NCBI GenBank assembly: GCA_947492175.1
Contig: CANLMQ010000015.1
Span: forward strand, 62,001-126,000
DNA length: 64,000 bases
DNA from: an uncultured Draconibacterium sp.
Lineage (GTDB): Bacteria; Bacteroidota; Bacteroidia; Bacteroidales; Prolixibacteraceae
Direction: 5' to 3'
The position numbers and the translations under genes are program-made. Within the stretch, counting starts at the first letter, position 1, and every line of letters starts with the position of its first letter. The notes under the pieces are model-generated. The model made no database searches. It worked only from the letters and a program-made list of their open reading frames with translations, and was not told the DNA's origin. Below, piece after piece: positions 36,643-45,885 of this stretch.

Positions 36643-37659
36643 ATGAAGACGATAGAAATACCAGAGGCTGGAGCAATTCAGTTAGTACAACGTGAAAAGC
36701 CCGAGCCTAAAGCAGGAGAACTGTTGCTTAAGATAAAATACGTTGGTTTTTGCGGTTCTGATTTGAGCACCTTTCTGGGCAAAAATCCATTGGTGCAATA
36801 CCCACGGGTTCCGGGACATGAAATTTCTGCTGTGATTGAAAAAACGGGAGAGGATATTCCGGCTGATTTTAAGGAAGGACAAGCTGTAACGGTTGTACCT
36901 TATACAAATTGCGGACAGTGTAGTGCTTGTAAGCAAAAACGCTTTAATGCCTGTCGGTACAATCAAACTTTGGGTGTACAGCGCGATGGAGCAATGGCTG
37001 AATATTTGTGTATACCCTGGCAAAAAGTATTGGTTGATGAGGCACTTTCCGGTTTGGAACTGGCTTTGGTTGAGCCTCTGACAGTGGGATTTCATGCCAT
37101 TGACAATGCAAAGGTTACAGATTCAGACACTGTATTGGTTTTGGGTTGCGGAATGATTGGGGCGGGTGCAATAATTAGGGCACATTTACGTGGTGCCACT
37201 GTAATTGCTGCTGATATTGATGATGACAAACTTGTTGTGGCAAAAAAACTAGGTGCTGATTTTCTATTAAATGTAAAGAATCAAAACCTTCACGAAGAAT
37301 TGGTGAAGCTAACCAACGACAATTGTCCTTCGGTGGTGGTTGAAGCAGCCGGTAGTCCGGTTACATATAAGCAGGCGATTGAAGAAGTCGCTTTTGCAGG
37401 ACGTGTGGTGTGCATTGGTTATGCGGGATCAGACATTTTGTTTCCTACCAAACTTTGGGTTCAGAAAGAACTCCAGATAATGGGATCGCGCAATGCCAAT
37501 CCTTCCGACTTTGAGGCTGTTATGAAATACCTGAGAACAACTGATATCGAAGAAAACCTGCTGGTAAGCAAAATAGTTGAACCTGAAGAAGTTCCCGATG
37601 CGATGAAAAACTGGGCGGAAGCACCCGGGAAAGTCATGAAAATTCTTGTACGGTTTTAA
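36643..37659 (+). CDS. Zinc-dependent sugar/sugar-acid dehydrogenase (MDR family)
   Basis: 338 residues. The catalytic zinc site is FCGSDLS with GHEIS. The structural zinc cluster is NCGQCSACKQKRFNAC, and the nucleotide-binding motif is TVLVLGCGMIGAGAIIRA. It starts two bases after the lactone hydrolase stop, so translation is probably coupled. In the oxidative deoxysugar route an enzyme of this type would oxidise a sugar acid or a keto-deoxy intermediate. A sugar-acid dehydratase and an aldolase, needed for a full pathway, are not seen next to it. It belongs to the same superfamily as the dehydrogenase at 9405-10451, but the two differ enough to have separate roles. Confidence 0.9.
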   Translation: MKTIEIPEAGAIQLVQREKPEPKAGELLLKIKYVGFCGSDLSTFLGKNPLVQYPRVPGHEISAVIEKTGEDIPADFKEGQAVTVVPYTNCGQCSACKQKRFNACRYNQTLGVQRDGAMAEYLCIPWQKVLVDEALSGLELALVEPLTVGFHAIDNAKVTDSDTVLVLGCGMIGAGAIIRAHLRGATVIAADIDDDKLVVAKKLGADFLLNVKNQNLHEELVKLTNDNCPSVVVEAAGSPVTYKQAIEEVAFAGRVVCIGYAGSDILFPTKLWVQKELQIMGSRNANPSDFEAVMKYLRTTDIEENLLVSKIVEPEEVPDAMKNWAEAPGKVMKILVRF

Positions 37660-37783
37660 GCAAATTAAATAAGGAGAGATGTGCGAATCATTGATTTTTG
37701 ATATAGATATTTTTGTTTAGTGTTAAAATTTATAATTTCAGCATTTAATAAAAATTGCAACTCAGCAAGATAAAGAATAACTC

Positions 37784-38869
37784 ATGCAAGATATCTATAC
37801 GCTAATTATGGCCGGCGGTTCGGGAACCCGGTTCTGGCCACGCAGTAAAACAGTTAAACCCAAACAGTACCTGAATATTTTTGGCGAAGAATCGTTGCTT
37901 CAAGATACAATTAAACGATTTGCAACTTTCACACAAACCGAAAAGATCTATATTGTTTCTGGTAAAACACAGGCAAAAGTTCTGGAGGAACAAACTTCAA
38001 TGCTTCCCAAAGAAAACCTTATTTATGAACCGGTAGGAAAAAATACTTTGCCCTGTATTGGGTTGGCGGCGATGTATGCCGAAAAAGAAAATCCAGATGG
38101 AATAATGGTGGTTTCGCCCTCGGACCATTTAATCAAGAACGACGAACTTTTTAAAGATACGGTTTTGGCAGCCGTTAAAATTGCCAGGGAAAAAGATGGA
38201 ATTGTTACTTTAGGAATTACCCCAAACTATCCGGCAACGGGGTATGGTTATGTGCAAACTGCAGAAGACATTACCGGAAACGAAAAAATAAGACAGTTTA
38301 AAGTGAAGCGTTTTGTTGAAAAACCGGATGAGGCAACTGCTACAGATTATTTAAAACAAGGTGGTTTTTACTGGAACAGCGGCTTATTTGTTTTTAAGGT
38401 TTCGGTGTTTTTAAAAGCTGTTGAAGAATTTGCACCAGAACTGTATGCCGATTTGCGAAAAATTCAGGCCGATCTTGGAAACCCAACCTACGAACAAACT
38501 TTAGATACAATTTATCGTGCAGTTAAAGGTATTTCGGTTGATTATGGAATAATGGAACACGCTAAAAATATTTTTTTGGTGGAAGGTAACTTTGACTGGA
38601 ACGATCTGGGGAGTTGGGAATCGGTTTATTTGACCGATGAGAAGAAAGATGAAAATGGCAATGCCGGTTCCGGTGAAACCATTTTAATCGACACAAAAAA
38701 CTCGTATGTATATTCTGACAATAAAAACCTGATTGCCGTAGTTGGTCTCGACGATGTGATTGTGGTTCAGGATGGAAATACTACATTGGTGTGTAAACGT
38801 GAGAAAGCAGAAGATATAAAATATATTGTTGAGCAGTTAAAGGCCAAAAGTAATACTCAATACTTATAG
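37784..38869 (+). CDS. manC: Mannose-1-phosphate guanylyltransferase
   Basis: 361 residues. The nucleotidyltransferase signature MAGGSGTRFWPRSKTVKPKQ, the VVSPSDHLI motif, FVEKPDEATATDYL and NSGLFVFK match GDP-mannose pyrophosphorylases. The length fits the single-domain enzyme without the fused isomerase half. It makes GDP-mannose from mannose-1-phosphate and GTP for glycan synthesis, and GDP-mannose is also the precursor of GDP-fucose. It lies between the deoxysugar dehydrogenase operon and the FucP carrier in the same direction, with gaps of 124 and 104 bases. That is an unexpected biosynthetic gene inside a catabolic set. Confidence 0.94.
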   Translation: MQDIYTLIMAGGSGTRFWPRSKTVKPKQYLNIFGEESLLQDTIKRFATFTQTEKIYIVSGKTQAKVLEEQTSMLPKENLIYEPVGKNTLPCIGLAAMYAEKENPDGIMVVSPSDHLIKNDELFKDTVLAAVKIAREKDGIVTLGITPNYPATGYGYVQTAEDITGNEKIRQFKVKRFVEKPDEATATDYLKQGGFYWNSGLFVFKVSVFLKAVEEFAPELYADLRKIQADLGNPTYEQTLDTIYRAVKGISVDYGIMEHAKNIFLVEGNFDWNDLGSWESVYLTDEKKDENGNAGSGETILIDTKNSYVYSDNKNLIAVVGLDDVIVVQDGNTTLVCKREKAEDIKYIVEQLKAKSNTQYL

Positions 38870-38973
38870 GGGATAAAGTGTTGGTGCAGGTAAGTGCAGG
38901 TTACTTGTATCAAATAATGTTTTCATATTCGCTCACTAAAATCTATTAAAGAATCAATAAAACGAATAAATCG

Positions 38974-40278
38974 ATGAACGAGCTAAAAAAGATTGTTGTT
39001 GAAAAGAGATATCTTATCCCTTTTATTTTAATTACGAGTTTGTTTGCCCTTTGGGGATTTGCCAACGACATTACCAACCCTATGGTTGCAGCCTTTAAAA
39101 CGGTAATGGAGATATCAAATGCCAAAGCGGCTATGGTACAGTTTGCATTTTACGGTGGTTATGCAACTATGGCTATTCCGGCTGCACTAATTATAAAAAA
39201 GTATAGTTATAAATTAGGAATTATAATCGGATTATCACTTTATGCGGTAGGCGCACTTCTGTTCTTTCCTGCAGCACAATTCGAGATTTTTGGATTCTTT
39301 CTGGTTTCATTATACATCCTTACATTTGGTTTGGCGTTTTTAGAAACTACCGCAAATCCTTACATTCTATCGATGGGTGATCCTGCAACAGCTACCCGGC
39401 GATTAAACCTGGCACAATCGTTTAATCCTATGGGATCGATATTAGGAATGTTTGTGGCATCGAAACTTATTTTATCTTCTTTGGAATCGGATAAACGAGA
39501 TGCTGCAGGGAATTTAATATTCGACACGTTAAGTGCAGCCGAAAAGGCAGCTGTTCGTACCAACGATTTGGCAGTAATCCGAAATCCATATGTAATACTG
39601 GGGTTTGTTGTTATTGTAATGTTAGTGATTATTGCCGTATCGAAAATGCCAAAACGAGAAAGTGCCGATCACGAAATTCACCCTTATCATTCGTTTAAAC
39701 GTTTGATAAAAAATAAAATATACCGCGAAGGTGTAATTGCACAGGTGTTTTATGTTGGAGCGCAAATCATGTGCTGGACATTTATTATACAGTATGCCGA
39801 TAACCTTGGAATACCAAAAGCACAAGCGCAAAATTACAACATTGTTGCTATGGCTATTTTTATTACCAGTCGTTTTATCAGTACTGCATTAATGAAGTAC
39901 CTGAACCCAAGATTTATGCTGACTCTTTTTGCTGTTTGTGGAATGCTGACAACAACAGGTGTTATTTTGATTCAGGGAATGCCCGGCTTGTACATGCTTG
40001 TTGCTACCTCAGCATTTATGTCTTTAATGTTCCCAACTATTTACGGTATTGCACTTGAAAATGTTGGTGATGATGCAACGCTTGGTGCTGCCGGATTGGT
40101 AATGGCTATTGTAGGTGGAGCTTTAATGCCGCCACTTCAGGGATTAATTATAGATCAGGGAACAATAGGATTTTTACCGGCAGTAAATTTCTCGTTTCTT
40201 TTACCCTTTGTTTGTTTTGTGGTTATTGCTATTTATGGCTACCGCAGCTATAAAGCGCTAAAAATGGGAATAGTATAA
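38974..40278 (+). CDS. fucP: L-fucose:H+ symporter-like MFS transporter
   Basis: 434 residues and 12 membrane helices. The N-terminal helix ending FALWGFANDITNPMVAAFK and the FLETTANPYILSMGDP motif are diagnostic of the FucP family of fucose/glucose/galactose:proton symporters. NLAQSFNPMGSILGMFV and the C-terminal MFPTIYGIALENVGDDATLGAAGLVMAIVGGALMPPLQG also match FucP. It would carry the monosaccharide released by the secreted glycosidases across the inner membrane. Its position downstream of the oxidative deoxysugar genes supports L-fucose or a related 6-deoxyhexose as the substrate. A terminator follows. Sugar specificity is inferred. Confidence 0.9.
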   Translation: MNELKKIVVEKRYLIPFILITSLFALWGFANDITNPMVAAFKTVMEISNAKAAMVQFAFYGGYATMAIPAALIIKKYSYKLGIIIGLSLYAVGALLFFPAAQFEIFGFFLVSLYILTFGLAFLETTANPYILSMGDPATATRRLNLAQSFNPMGSILGMFVASKLILSSLESDKRDAAGNLIFDTLSAAEKAAVRTNDLAVIRNPYVILGFVVIVMLVIIAVSKMPKRESADHEIHPYHSFKRLIKNKIYREGVIAQVFYVGAQIMCWTFIIQYADNLGIPKAQAQNYNIVAMAIFITSRFISTALMKYLNPRFMLTLFAVCGMLTTTGVILIQGMPGLYMLVATSAFMSLMFPTIYGIALENVGDDATLGAAGLVMAIVGGALMPPLQGLIIDQGTIGFLPAVNFSFLLPFVCFVVIAIYGYRSYKALKMGIV

Positions 40279-40351
40279 TCTGATTAGGAACTAAAATCAT
40301 TTACTCTGTTAAAAGATTTTAGTTAAATCAAAAGTCTTGTAACAGAAAGGG

Positions 40352-40383
40352 AGCCACCTTGGAAAAGAGGGTGGCTTTTTTTT
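40352..40383 (+). terminator. Intrinsic terminator after fucP
   Basis: AGCCACCTT pairs with GAGGGTGGCT-type sequence (nine pairs including one G-U) and runs straight into an eight-T tract, 74 bases after the fucP stop. Confidence 0.9.
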
Positions 40384-40511
40384 GTGAAAAATTGTCCATG
40401 TCTAAGGTTTTTGTAAATTGCTTAAGCGGTTTATATTTGAATACAGAAATAACCTTTAATTTGTAAACTTCGGATATCTGCTTTTTGATTTCCGTAATAT
40501 TGTTTTTTTGG

Positions 40512-41771
40512 ATGAATGCATATCTTTTTTTAATTGGGCTTTGTGTAATAATTATTATCTCGTTTTTCACGAATGTTTTGGCTCGTAAAACAAATATTCC
40601 CAGTGTATTAATTTTAATTGGATTAGGTGTTGGTATTCAGCAAATTCTTGCACAGCTAAATATGGAACCCCATTATTTTAGTGCGCTTGAAGTACTTGGT
40701 ATTATTGGATTAATAATGATTGTTTTGGAGGCCGCTCTTGATTTGGAGTTAAAAAAGGAGAAATGGCCGATAATTTGGAAATCGTTTATTATTGCTTCGT
40801 TTTCGCTCGCTTTAACTTCTGTGGCAATTTCTATGGTTATTCGTTTCTTTATTCCCGGAATTGAATTATTGCCGGCACTGGTCTATGCTTTCCCTCTTTC
40901 TATAATGAGTAGTGCTATTATAATTCCCAGTGTTGGTAATCTCAGTGCGTACAAAAAAGAATTTTTGATTTATGAAAGTACATTCTCAGATATTCTGGGA
41001 ATTATGGTGTTTTATATGATTATTGAAAATACTGATACAGAAGGAATGCGGCAATTGAGCTTTGCAATTGGAAGTAATATCTTTCTTACTCTTGTAATTT
41101 CAATGGTTTTAAGTTACGGGCTTTTATATATCATTCAAAACATAAAGGGTGAGGCTAAATTTTTCCTTTTTTTAGCAGTACTTGTATTGCTTTATGCTGT
41201 TGGAAAACTGTTTCATCTCTCCTCGCTGGTTATTATTTTAATGTTTGGTTTATTGCTTCGAAATCATAAAGTGCTGCTTTTCGGAAAGTTGGAAAAATGG
41301 CTGCTCGATACGAGAATAGACAATGTTTTTGAGCAGTTTAAAATGATTACGGCAGAAACCTCATTTTTGGTTCGAACTTTCTTTTTTGTGGTATTTGGAA
41401 TGACTTTACCATTAAGTACGTTGCTGAGTTGGAAAGTATGGCTGGTTAGTCTGATTTTTTTAGTTGTAACCTATGCACTGCGTTATGGCCTGTTTTTTAT
41501 AGTTGAACGAAAAGATACGATGCCACAAACGTTTATTGCACCAAAGGGTTTAATTACCATCCTTTTGTTTTTTGCAATACCCGAATCACTAAAGACCGAG
41601 GGATTTGAAAGAGGAGTGTTGTTTGTTGTAATTATTGCTACCAGTATTATTATGGCCTTTGCAATTATCTCGCAGGGAAAGAAAAAAGAAGATAATAGCT
41701 CTGGGAATACTTTGGATCGGACTTCATATTCAGATGATTCTTCAGGAATAGTTGAAATTCCGTTAGACTAA
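40512..41771 (+). CDS. Cation:proton antiporter (CPA1-like)
   Basis: 419 residues from the ATG at 40512; an upstream TTG start is less likely. About 12 membrane helices are visible, beginning AYLFLIGLCVIIIISFFTNV. The family segments are TNIPSVLILIGLGVGIQ, LIMIVLEAALDLELKKEKWP and YAFPLSIMSSAIIIPSV, followed by a later FFVVFGMTLPLSTLLS. It likely exchanges Na+ or K+ for H+ across the inner membrane. The C-terminal tail after the last helix is short and hydrophilic (about 30 residues), with no TrkA domain. It stands alone between two terminators, so it is probably monocistronic. Ion selectivity is not visible. Confidence 0.85.
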   Translation: MNAYLFLIGLCVIIIISFFTNVLARKTNIPSVLILIGLGVGIQQILAQLNMEPHYFSALEVLGIIGLIMIVLEAALDLELKKEKWPIIWKSFIIASFSLALTSVAISMVIRFFIPGIELLPALVYAFPLSIMSSAIIIPSVGNLSAYKKEFLIYESTFSDILGIMVFYMIIENTDTEGMRQLSFAIGSNIFLTLVISMVLSYGLLYIIQNIKGEAKFFLFLAVLVLLYAVGKLFHLSSLVIILMFGLLLRNHKVLLFGKLEKWLLDTRIDNVFEQFKMITAETSFLVRTFFFVVFGMTLPLSTLLSWKVWLVSLIFLVVTYALRYGLFFIVERKDTMPQTFIAPKGLITILLFFAIPESLKTEGFERGVLFVVIIATSIIMAFAIISQGKKKEDNSSGNTLDRTSYSDDSSGIVEIPLD

Positions 41772-41853
41772 TTATTGTTTTTATGATGTAGCTTTTGAAG
41801 AATTCAAATCAAAAGTTTCAAAACCAGATAGGTTTGAATTTGATGTTATAAAC

Positions 41854-41888
41854 AAAAAAAGGGCAAAACCATGTTCAACAGTTTGCCC
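41854..41888 (-). terminator. Intrinsic terminator for the leftward lipoprotein operon
   Basis: On the minus strand GGGCAAA-type arms (41861-41867 and 41882-41888) form a stem followed by a run of seven T. It lies 100 bases beyond the last stop of the leftward operon. It may also stop the antiporter transcript from the other side. Confidence 0.7.
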
Positions 41889-41988
41889 CGTGTTATTTTA
41901 AAGTACCTCAGATTTACAAGTAACAGCCCTCATGATCGTGGTGTATAATTGAAATCAATTTGTCAAAAATGAAACAATTGCCACGGCT

Positions 41989-42792
41989 TTAAACAGCCGT
42001 GACCCCTGTAAGAAAATAATGATATTTAATTTCCCTAAATCCAAAAAATGCATCAATACTTACACCATAAAGTAGATTCGCAAAATCAACACCATCATCA
42101 TCAAGAAGATAATTGCTATCGCTACTCATTACTCCATTGCCAATTTTCAATGTGCTGTTATATATTATGTTACCTGTTCCATCAGTTACAATTACTTTAA
42201 CTGTTTTTTTAGCGCCGGAATACATTGTTACTCTAAGATCCCATTCATCTTCACGCGGGGCATTTATTTCCTCAGCAACATTGCCATCTTCATAAAAGAT
42301 TAGTTTAGAAATTCTTTCATTCTTTTCAAGAGCATCACTCCCGTTAACAATACTAAATCTATACTCTGTATCTCTGTCCCAAAAAGCATTATCAGGGACC
42401 ATTCGCTCAAGAGTAGCATCTATTTTATTCAGGTTCTTCCCATCCACATTGGCTACCAGAAAAGTATCGGGTGCAAACATTAAATCGTTTGATGGTATTA
42501 ATGCATAATTGCCCCTTTCAAGATCTTTAAATTCAAAAGATCCGTTTGCTGCTATTTTTGTAGTATCAATAAGCTCTACTTCGGTGGATTGAGTTGTTAA
42601 AAGTGCCGGATCGAATCCCATATTAAGTTTCCCCAGGGCAATAAAAGTATTATTCAAATCTTCGGCAGAAACATTTTCGCCAGTCGTTACAACTCCCGAA
42701 ATACTGTTAAAATTATTCTCCTCACTTTTCTCACAGCCCCAAATAAACAGGCATACAATCACCAGCAATCTCGCAGTTAATTTTTTAGTCAT
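41989..42792 (-). CDS. Lipoprotein with an N-terminal carboxypeptidase-regulatory-like domain
   Basis: 267 residues from the ATG at 42790-42792, chosen because it begins a clean lipoprotein signal (MTKKLTARLLVIVCLFIWGC). A longer frame would overlap the upstream gene. After Cys20 come EKSEEN and ISGVVTTGENVSAEDLNNTF, then ANGSFEFKDLERGNYALIPS, a CarboxypepD-regulatory or transthyretin-like fold. The C-terminal part contains SIVNGSDALEKNERISKLIF and a beta-rich end, with no known family. The start lies eight bases from the stop of the Bmp-type gene, making it the third gene of the legumain/binding-protein operon. A hairpin (CACGGCT/AGCCGTG) spans its stop codon. Function unknown. Confidence 0.8.
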   Translation of the reverse strand: MTKKLTARLLVIVCLFIWGCEKSEENNFNSISGVVTTGENVSAEDLNNTFIALGKLNMGFDPALLTTQSTEVELIDTTKIAANGSFEFKDLERGNYALIPSNDLMFAPDTFLVANVDGKNLNKIDATLERMVPDNAFWDRDTEYRFSIVNGSDALEKNERISKLIFYEDGNVAEEINAPREDEWDLRVTMYSGAKKTVKVIVTDGTGNIIYNSTLKIGNGVMSSDSNYLLDDDGVDFANLLYGVSIDAFFGFREIKYHYFLTGVTAV

Positions 42793-42799
42793 AGTTTTT

Positions 42800-43789
42800 T
42801 TATTTAATGTGGTATTCATTTTCTTTCTCAATAGCGGTTTCAATAAGAGATTTTGGAATTTCAATATCACCCAATACCATAGGGTTGATTAAAAATGTTG
42901 TTTTATCGTCGTCCATTGTTCTTTCAAAAACTCCCTCACTAAAATTTCCCCGGGAAAATTGGTTTATATAGTCGTAAATATCTTTGCCGAATAATTTAAT
43001 TACCGAACCTGTAACCACGGTAAATCCCATCCAACTCTGGTCTGCATCGATACCGATAACATATCTTTGCTCTTCATAATTTCGGGCCGCATTTATAATT
43101 CCAAGGTTGGACCCGGTTGCCATTGCAAAAATCAGGTCATTTTCGGGCAAAAGTGAGTTGGTTAAACGGTAGGCCGAGTCTGGCATTTCGAAACCGGAAA
43201 AATCGTCACTTATAAAAGCCGGAGGATTAACAGTTCCACCTGCATCAATTACCCCTTGGGTAAATCCTTGCTGGTATTCTTTTAGAAAAGGCGCATCGAA
43301 AGCAGCTATAACAGCAGCCCTGCAATTGGGTTTTAAGCGGGCCGATAAATAGCCTCCAATATACGAGGCTCCATAGGTACGATAAGTTATTGAAGCCAAC
43401 CCATTAGCCTCGCCGGCTTTACCTCCAAGGAATAGAACCTTATGATTATCAAATCCGGCTTTATGACTTTCAATAGCCTGTGTATATTGGGCTCCGGCTA
43501 CAATAATCAACGACTCTTTGTCAATACTCCCGTCACCAATGTTATTAATCCAGACTTCTCCTTTACTAAAATCTTCAGGAATAATATAATCGACACTAAA
43601 TTTAAAATCAATTTTGGCAGCTTCAACACCTTCGTAAATGGCATCAACAAAACTGCGATCGCCCAAGCCTTCGGATGGAAGTAAAACATATACCTTAAAA
43701 TCGGGACTGAAAATATCGAATTCATCCTTTTTAGTGCAGGCAGAAACAACAAACAGCAAAACCAGTGTTATGTAGTACACACTCTTCAT
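42800..43789 (-). CDS. Bmp/Med-family ligand-binding lipoprotein
   Basis: 329 residues with a lipoprotein signal (MKSVYYITLVLLFVVSAC). The mature protein has the periplasmic-binding fold of the Bmp/PnrA family: DRSFVDAIYEGVEAAK, then LIIVAGAQYTQAIE, SYIGGYLSARLKPNCRAAVI and YVIGIDADQSWMG. In other bacteria these proteins bind nucleosides or related compounds for an ABC transporter. No permease or ATPase gene is present here. The start codon overlaps the upstream stop in an ATGA (43786-43789), so it is translationally coupled to the C13 peptidase fusion. A sensory or scavenging role on the envelope is inference. The ligand is unknown. Confidence 0.88.
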   Translation of the reverse strand: MKSVYYITLVLLFVVSACTKKDEFDIFSPDFKVYVLLPSEGLGDRSFVDAIYEGVEAAKIDFKFSVDYIIPEDFSKGEVWINNIGDGSIDKESLIIVAGAQYTQAIESHKAGFDNHKVLFLGGKAGEANGLASITYRTYGASYIGGYLSARLKPNCRAAVIAAFDAPFLKEYQQGFTQGVIDAGGTVNPPAFISDDFSGFEMPDSAYRLTNSLLPENDLIFAMATGSNLGIINAARNYEEQRYVIGIDADQSWMGFTVVTGSVIKLFGKDIYDYINQFSRGNFSEGVFERTMDDDKTTFLINPMVLGDIEIPKSLIETAIEKENEYHIK

Positions 43790-45885
43790 CTTTTTACAAA
43801 TTCACTAAGTTTCAACTCATATATATTTCCAAAGTTCTGGTAATTGTAAAACGAAACATGCGAACCGTTTACATACGAATAGCACTTTTGGTAGAGGTCG
43901 TAAAAAGTATCGTCGGCAGATTTCGAAATGGTGTTGTTAATGGAATAAGCAAATTTATCGGCAAGCCATACCTTTATTTCCGGATCATAAAAATGCGCTT
44001 TTGAGGTTTCGTAAGGATTAGCTCCGGTCATTACCATTACTCCCGGAGTTTTTATTGCTTCTCCGATAACTCCTGAATAACAGGATTCGAAAGCCCAGAA
44101 AACCTGGCGGTAATTCTGTTTTTCATGCATAAGCTCAAAAACCGACTTCCAGAATTCTGGAGGCAGAACTTCTGACTCTCCGGCATCAAGCTCCATTCCA
44201 TTGGGAGTTCCGTGCCCTGAAGTAAAAATGAAAACATTCTCGGATAAACCGGATGAAATCACGTTTGGTGTTTGAGATGTTTTAACTCCGGCCAAAATGT
44301 TTTTAATGTCTTCCGAGCTTATATCCTTAAGTTTATAATCTACAACTACATTTTGATAGAGGTTCTTACCTTCAGGCTGATTGCGGACAACACCTGCCAA
44401 CGCATTTGATTCAGAAAAAGCCAGATCGTCGGCCATGATTAAAACAATGTGCTCGTCGTCGAAACCATTTTTCTTTAATAACTGGTAGGTATGCAAAACA
44501 TCAGCCTGGTGCCGGTAATTGTTCCATCCACTCGAGCAGGCCATTAAAAAGGCATGGTTTCCTTCTTTAACAGGAAGAACCGGCCAGGTACCGCTTGTAT
44601 TAAATTGTTGTTGTTCTCTTGCAATCGTTCGGTATGCTGCCGAAGTTGAACTAATACGGCCGTTACCACCGGAAGTATAAAAATCGGTTATTACAAACTG
44701 CCCGGCATCAACCCTCCAATGGCCATATGTTGAAGAAGTGACATCGGTAAAATATAAATCGTCGTAATCTAAAGAACCACTTGCCCCTTTAATATCAGGA
44801 AAGACACCCGATTTTATCAACTCCAGACTTTCCGCTATTTCGTCTCTTTGCCAGCTACATTCGCCCGACTGTCCCGAAACAACTCTGATAAGTGCATCAG
44901 CAAGTTTTTCTTCCCCTTCTCCGGCAGAAGCTTCAAGGGCAAGAGCAAGAAGCATTACCGCATCGTACATATTCGACAAAAATGCATTGGGATAGTTGTT
45001 ATACCTGAGTTTATAGGAAATATCAAATCCTGATGTTGGATCAGAACTAAGAGTTGTTCCTTCCAGGTTTTCGGCCAATGGTCCAAGCTTCTCAATTAAT
45101 GAAGGTAAACAAGCTGCATCGGAAAATAAAAGCCGGGTTTGATGCCCTTTTGATCTGTAATTTTTAACCAGTTCGGCATTCTGTTCAGGCGAAGTAATGG
45201 CAGATACAATGGCATCGGGATTTTTTGCCTGTAATCTTTCCCAACTCGTTGCACAAGCCATAATGTCGCCAGGTTTCATTACCTGCATTCCTGCAACTTC
45301 GAGACCAAGTTCTGTGGCAAAAAAACCAAACCAATCTTCAAATGAAGCTCCGTATTGAGAGGCTTCGGTAATTAAGCCCACCGAATGAGCCCCTCCTGAT
45401 TTTGCAAGTAACAACAAGGTTTTCACCTGTGAAATATCGGGTTCAGCAAGGCGCCAGAAATATTTTTTCCCGGCAAAGGCCCTCGATATATTCGAAGAAG
45501 TTGCAACGGGTGAAATTAATGGCTTTTTTGCATTTATAAATAAGGGAGCTACCTCAAATACATCACCTGATGTTAAAGGCCCAATAACAGCTTTTATACT
45601 TTTATCGTTTATAAATGTTTGGGCTGCATCTGCAAGCTCATTCTTTTCGAGATCTTTTCGTACCAATTGGATATCACATCCAGCTACACCTCCAGCGAGA
45701 TTTACATTTTCAACGGCCCAATCGAGTGCTTTGTCCCAGTCGGTAGCATATGAACCCGAGAAAGGCAACATTACTCCAATTTTCAAAGTTGGTTTGCTTT
45801 CTTTAATCTCCAGCATTTCACAAGCTTCGAAAAGAAGAAAAAGAAGACATATGGTCAGAAAAAAATACCTCACGATATCGTCCAA
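43786..45885 (-). CDS. Lipoprotein with a periplasmic-binding domain fused to a legumain-like (C13) cysteine peptidase
   Basis: 699 residues with a lipoprotein signal ending FEAC (Cys22). About 34-380 are a type I periplasmic-binding domain of the branched-chain amino acid receptor kind: LKIGVMLPFSGSYATDWDKA, AVIGPLTSGDVFEVAPLF, PLISPVATSSNIS, NAFLSNMYDAVMLLALAL. After a linker, about 445-690 match legumain/C13 peptidases: SSGWNNYRHQADVLHTYQLL, EHIVLIMADD, VFIFTSGHGTPNG with His558, and FWAFESCYSG with Cys602 as the dyad. The peptidase would lie in the periplasm or on the cell surface. It is the first gene of a three-lipoprotein operon with a Bmp-type protein. No ABC permease or ATPase is nearby. 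Ligand-gated proteolysis is the obvious idea but is inference. Confidence 0.88.
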   Translation of the reverse strand: MDDIVRYFFLTICLLFLLFEACEMLEIKESKPTLKIGVMLPFSGSYATDWDKALDWAVENVNLAGGVAGCDIQLVRKDLEKNELADAAQTFINDKSIKAVIGPLTSGDVFEVAPLFINAKKPLISPVATSSNISRAFAGKKYFWRLAEPDISQVKTLLLLAKSGGAHSVGLITEASQYGASFEDWFGFFATELGLEVAGMQVMKPGDIMACATSWERLQAKNPDAIVSAITSPEQNAELVKNYRSKGHQTRLLFSDAACLPSLIEKLGPLAENLEGTTLSSDPTSGFDISYKLRYNNYPNAFLSNMYDAVMLLALALEASAGEGEEKLADALIRVVSGQSGECSWQRDEIAESLELIKSGVFPDIKGASGSLDYDDLYFTDVTSSTYGHWRVDAGQFVITDFYTSGGNGRISSTSAAYRTIAREQQQFNTSGTWPVLPVKEGNHAFLMACSSGWNNYRHQADVLHTYQLLKKNGFDDEHIVLIMADDLAFSESNALAGVVRNQPEGKNLYQNVVVDYKLKDISSEDIKNILAGVKTSQTPNVISSGLSENVFIFTSGHGTPNGMELDAGESEVLPPEFWKSVFELMHEKQNYRQVFWAFESCYSGVIGEAIKTPGVMVMTGANPYETSKAHFYDPEIKVWLADKFAYSINNTISKSADDTFYDLYQKCYSYVNGSHVSFYNYQNFGNIYELKLSEFVKR

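Noticed and set aside
42800..45885. A complete ABC uptake system around the binding proteins
   Set aside because: No permease or ATPase gene lies on either side; neighbours are a third lipoprotein and a sigma factor.
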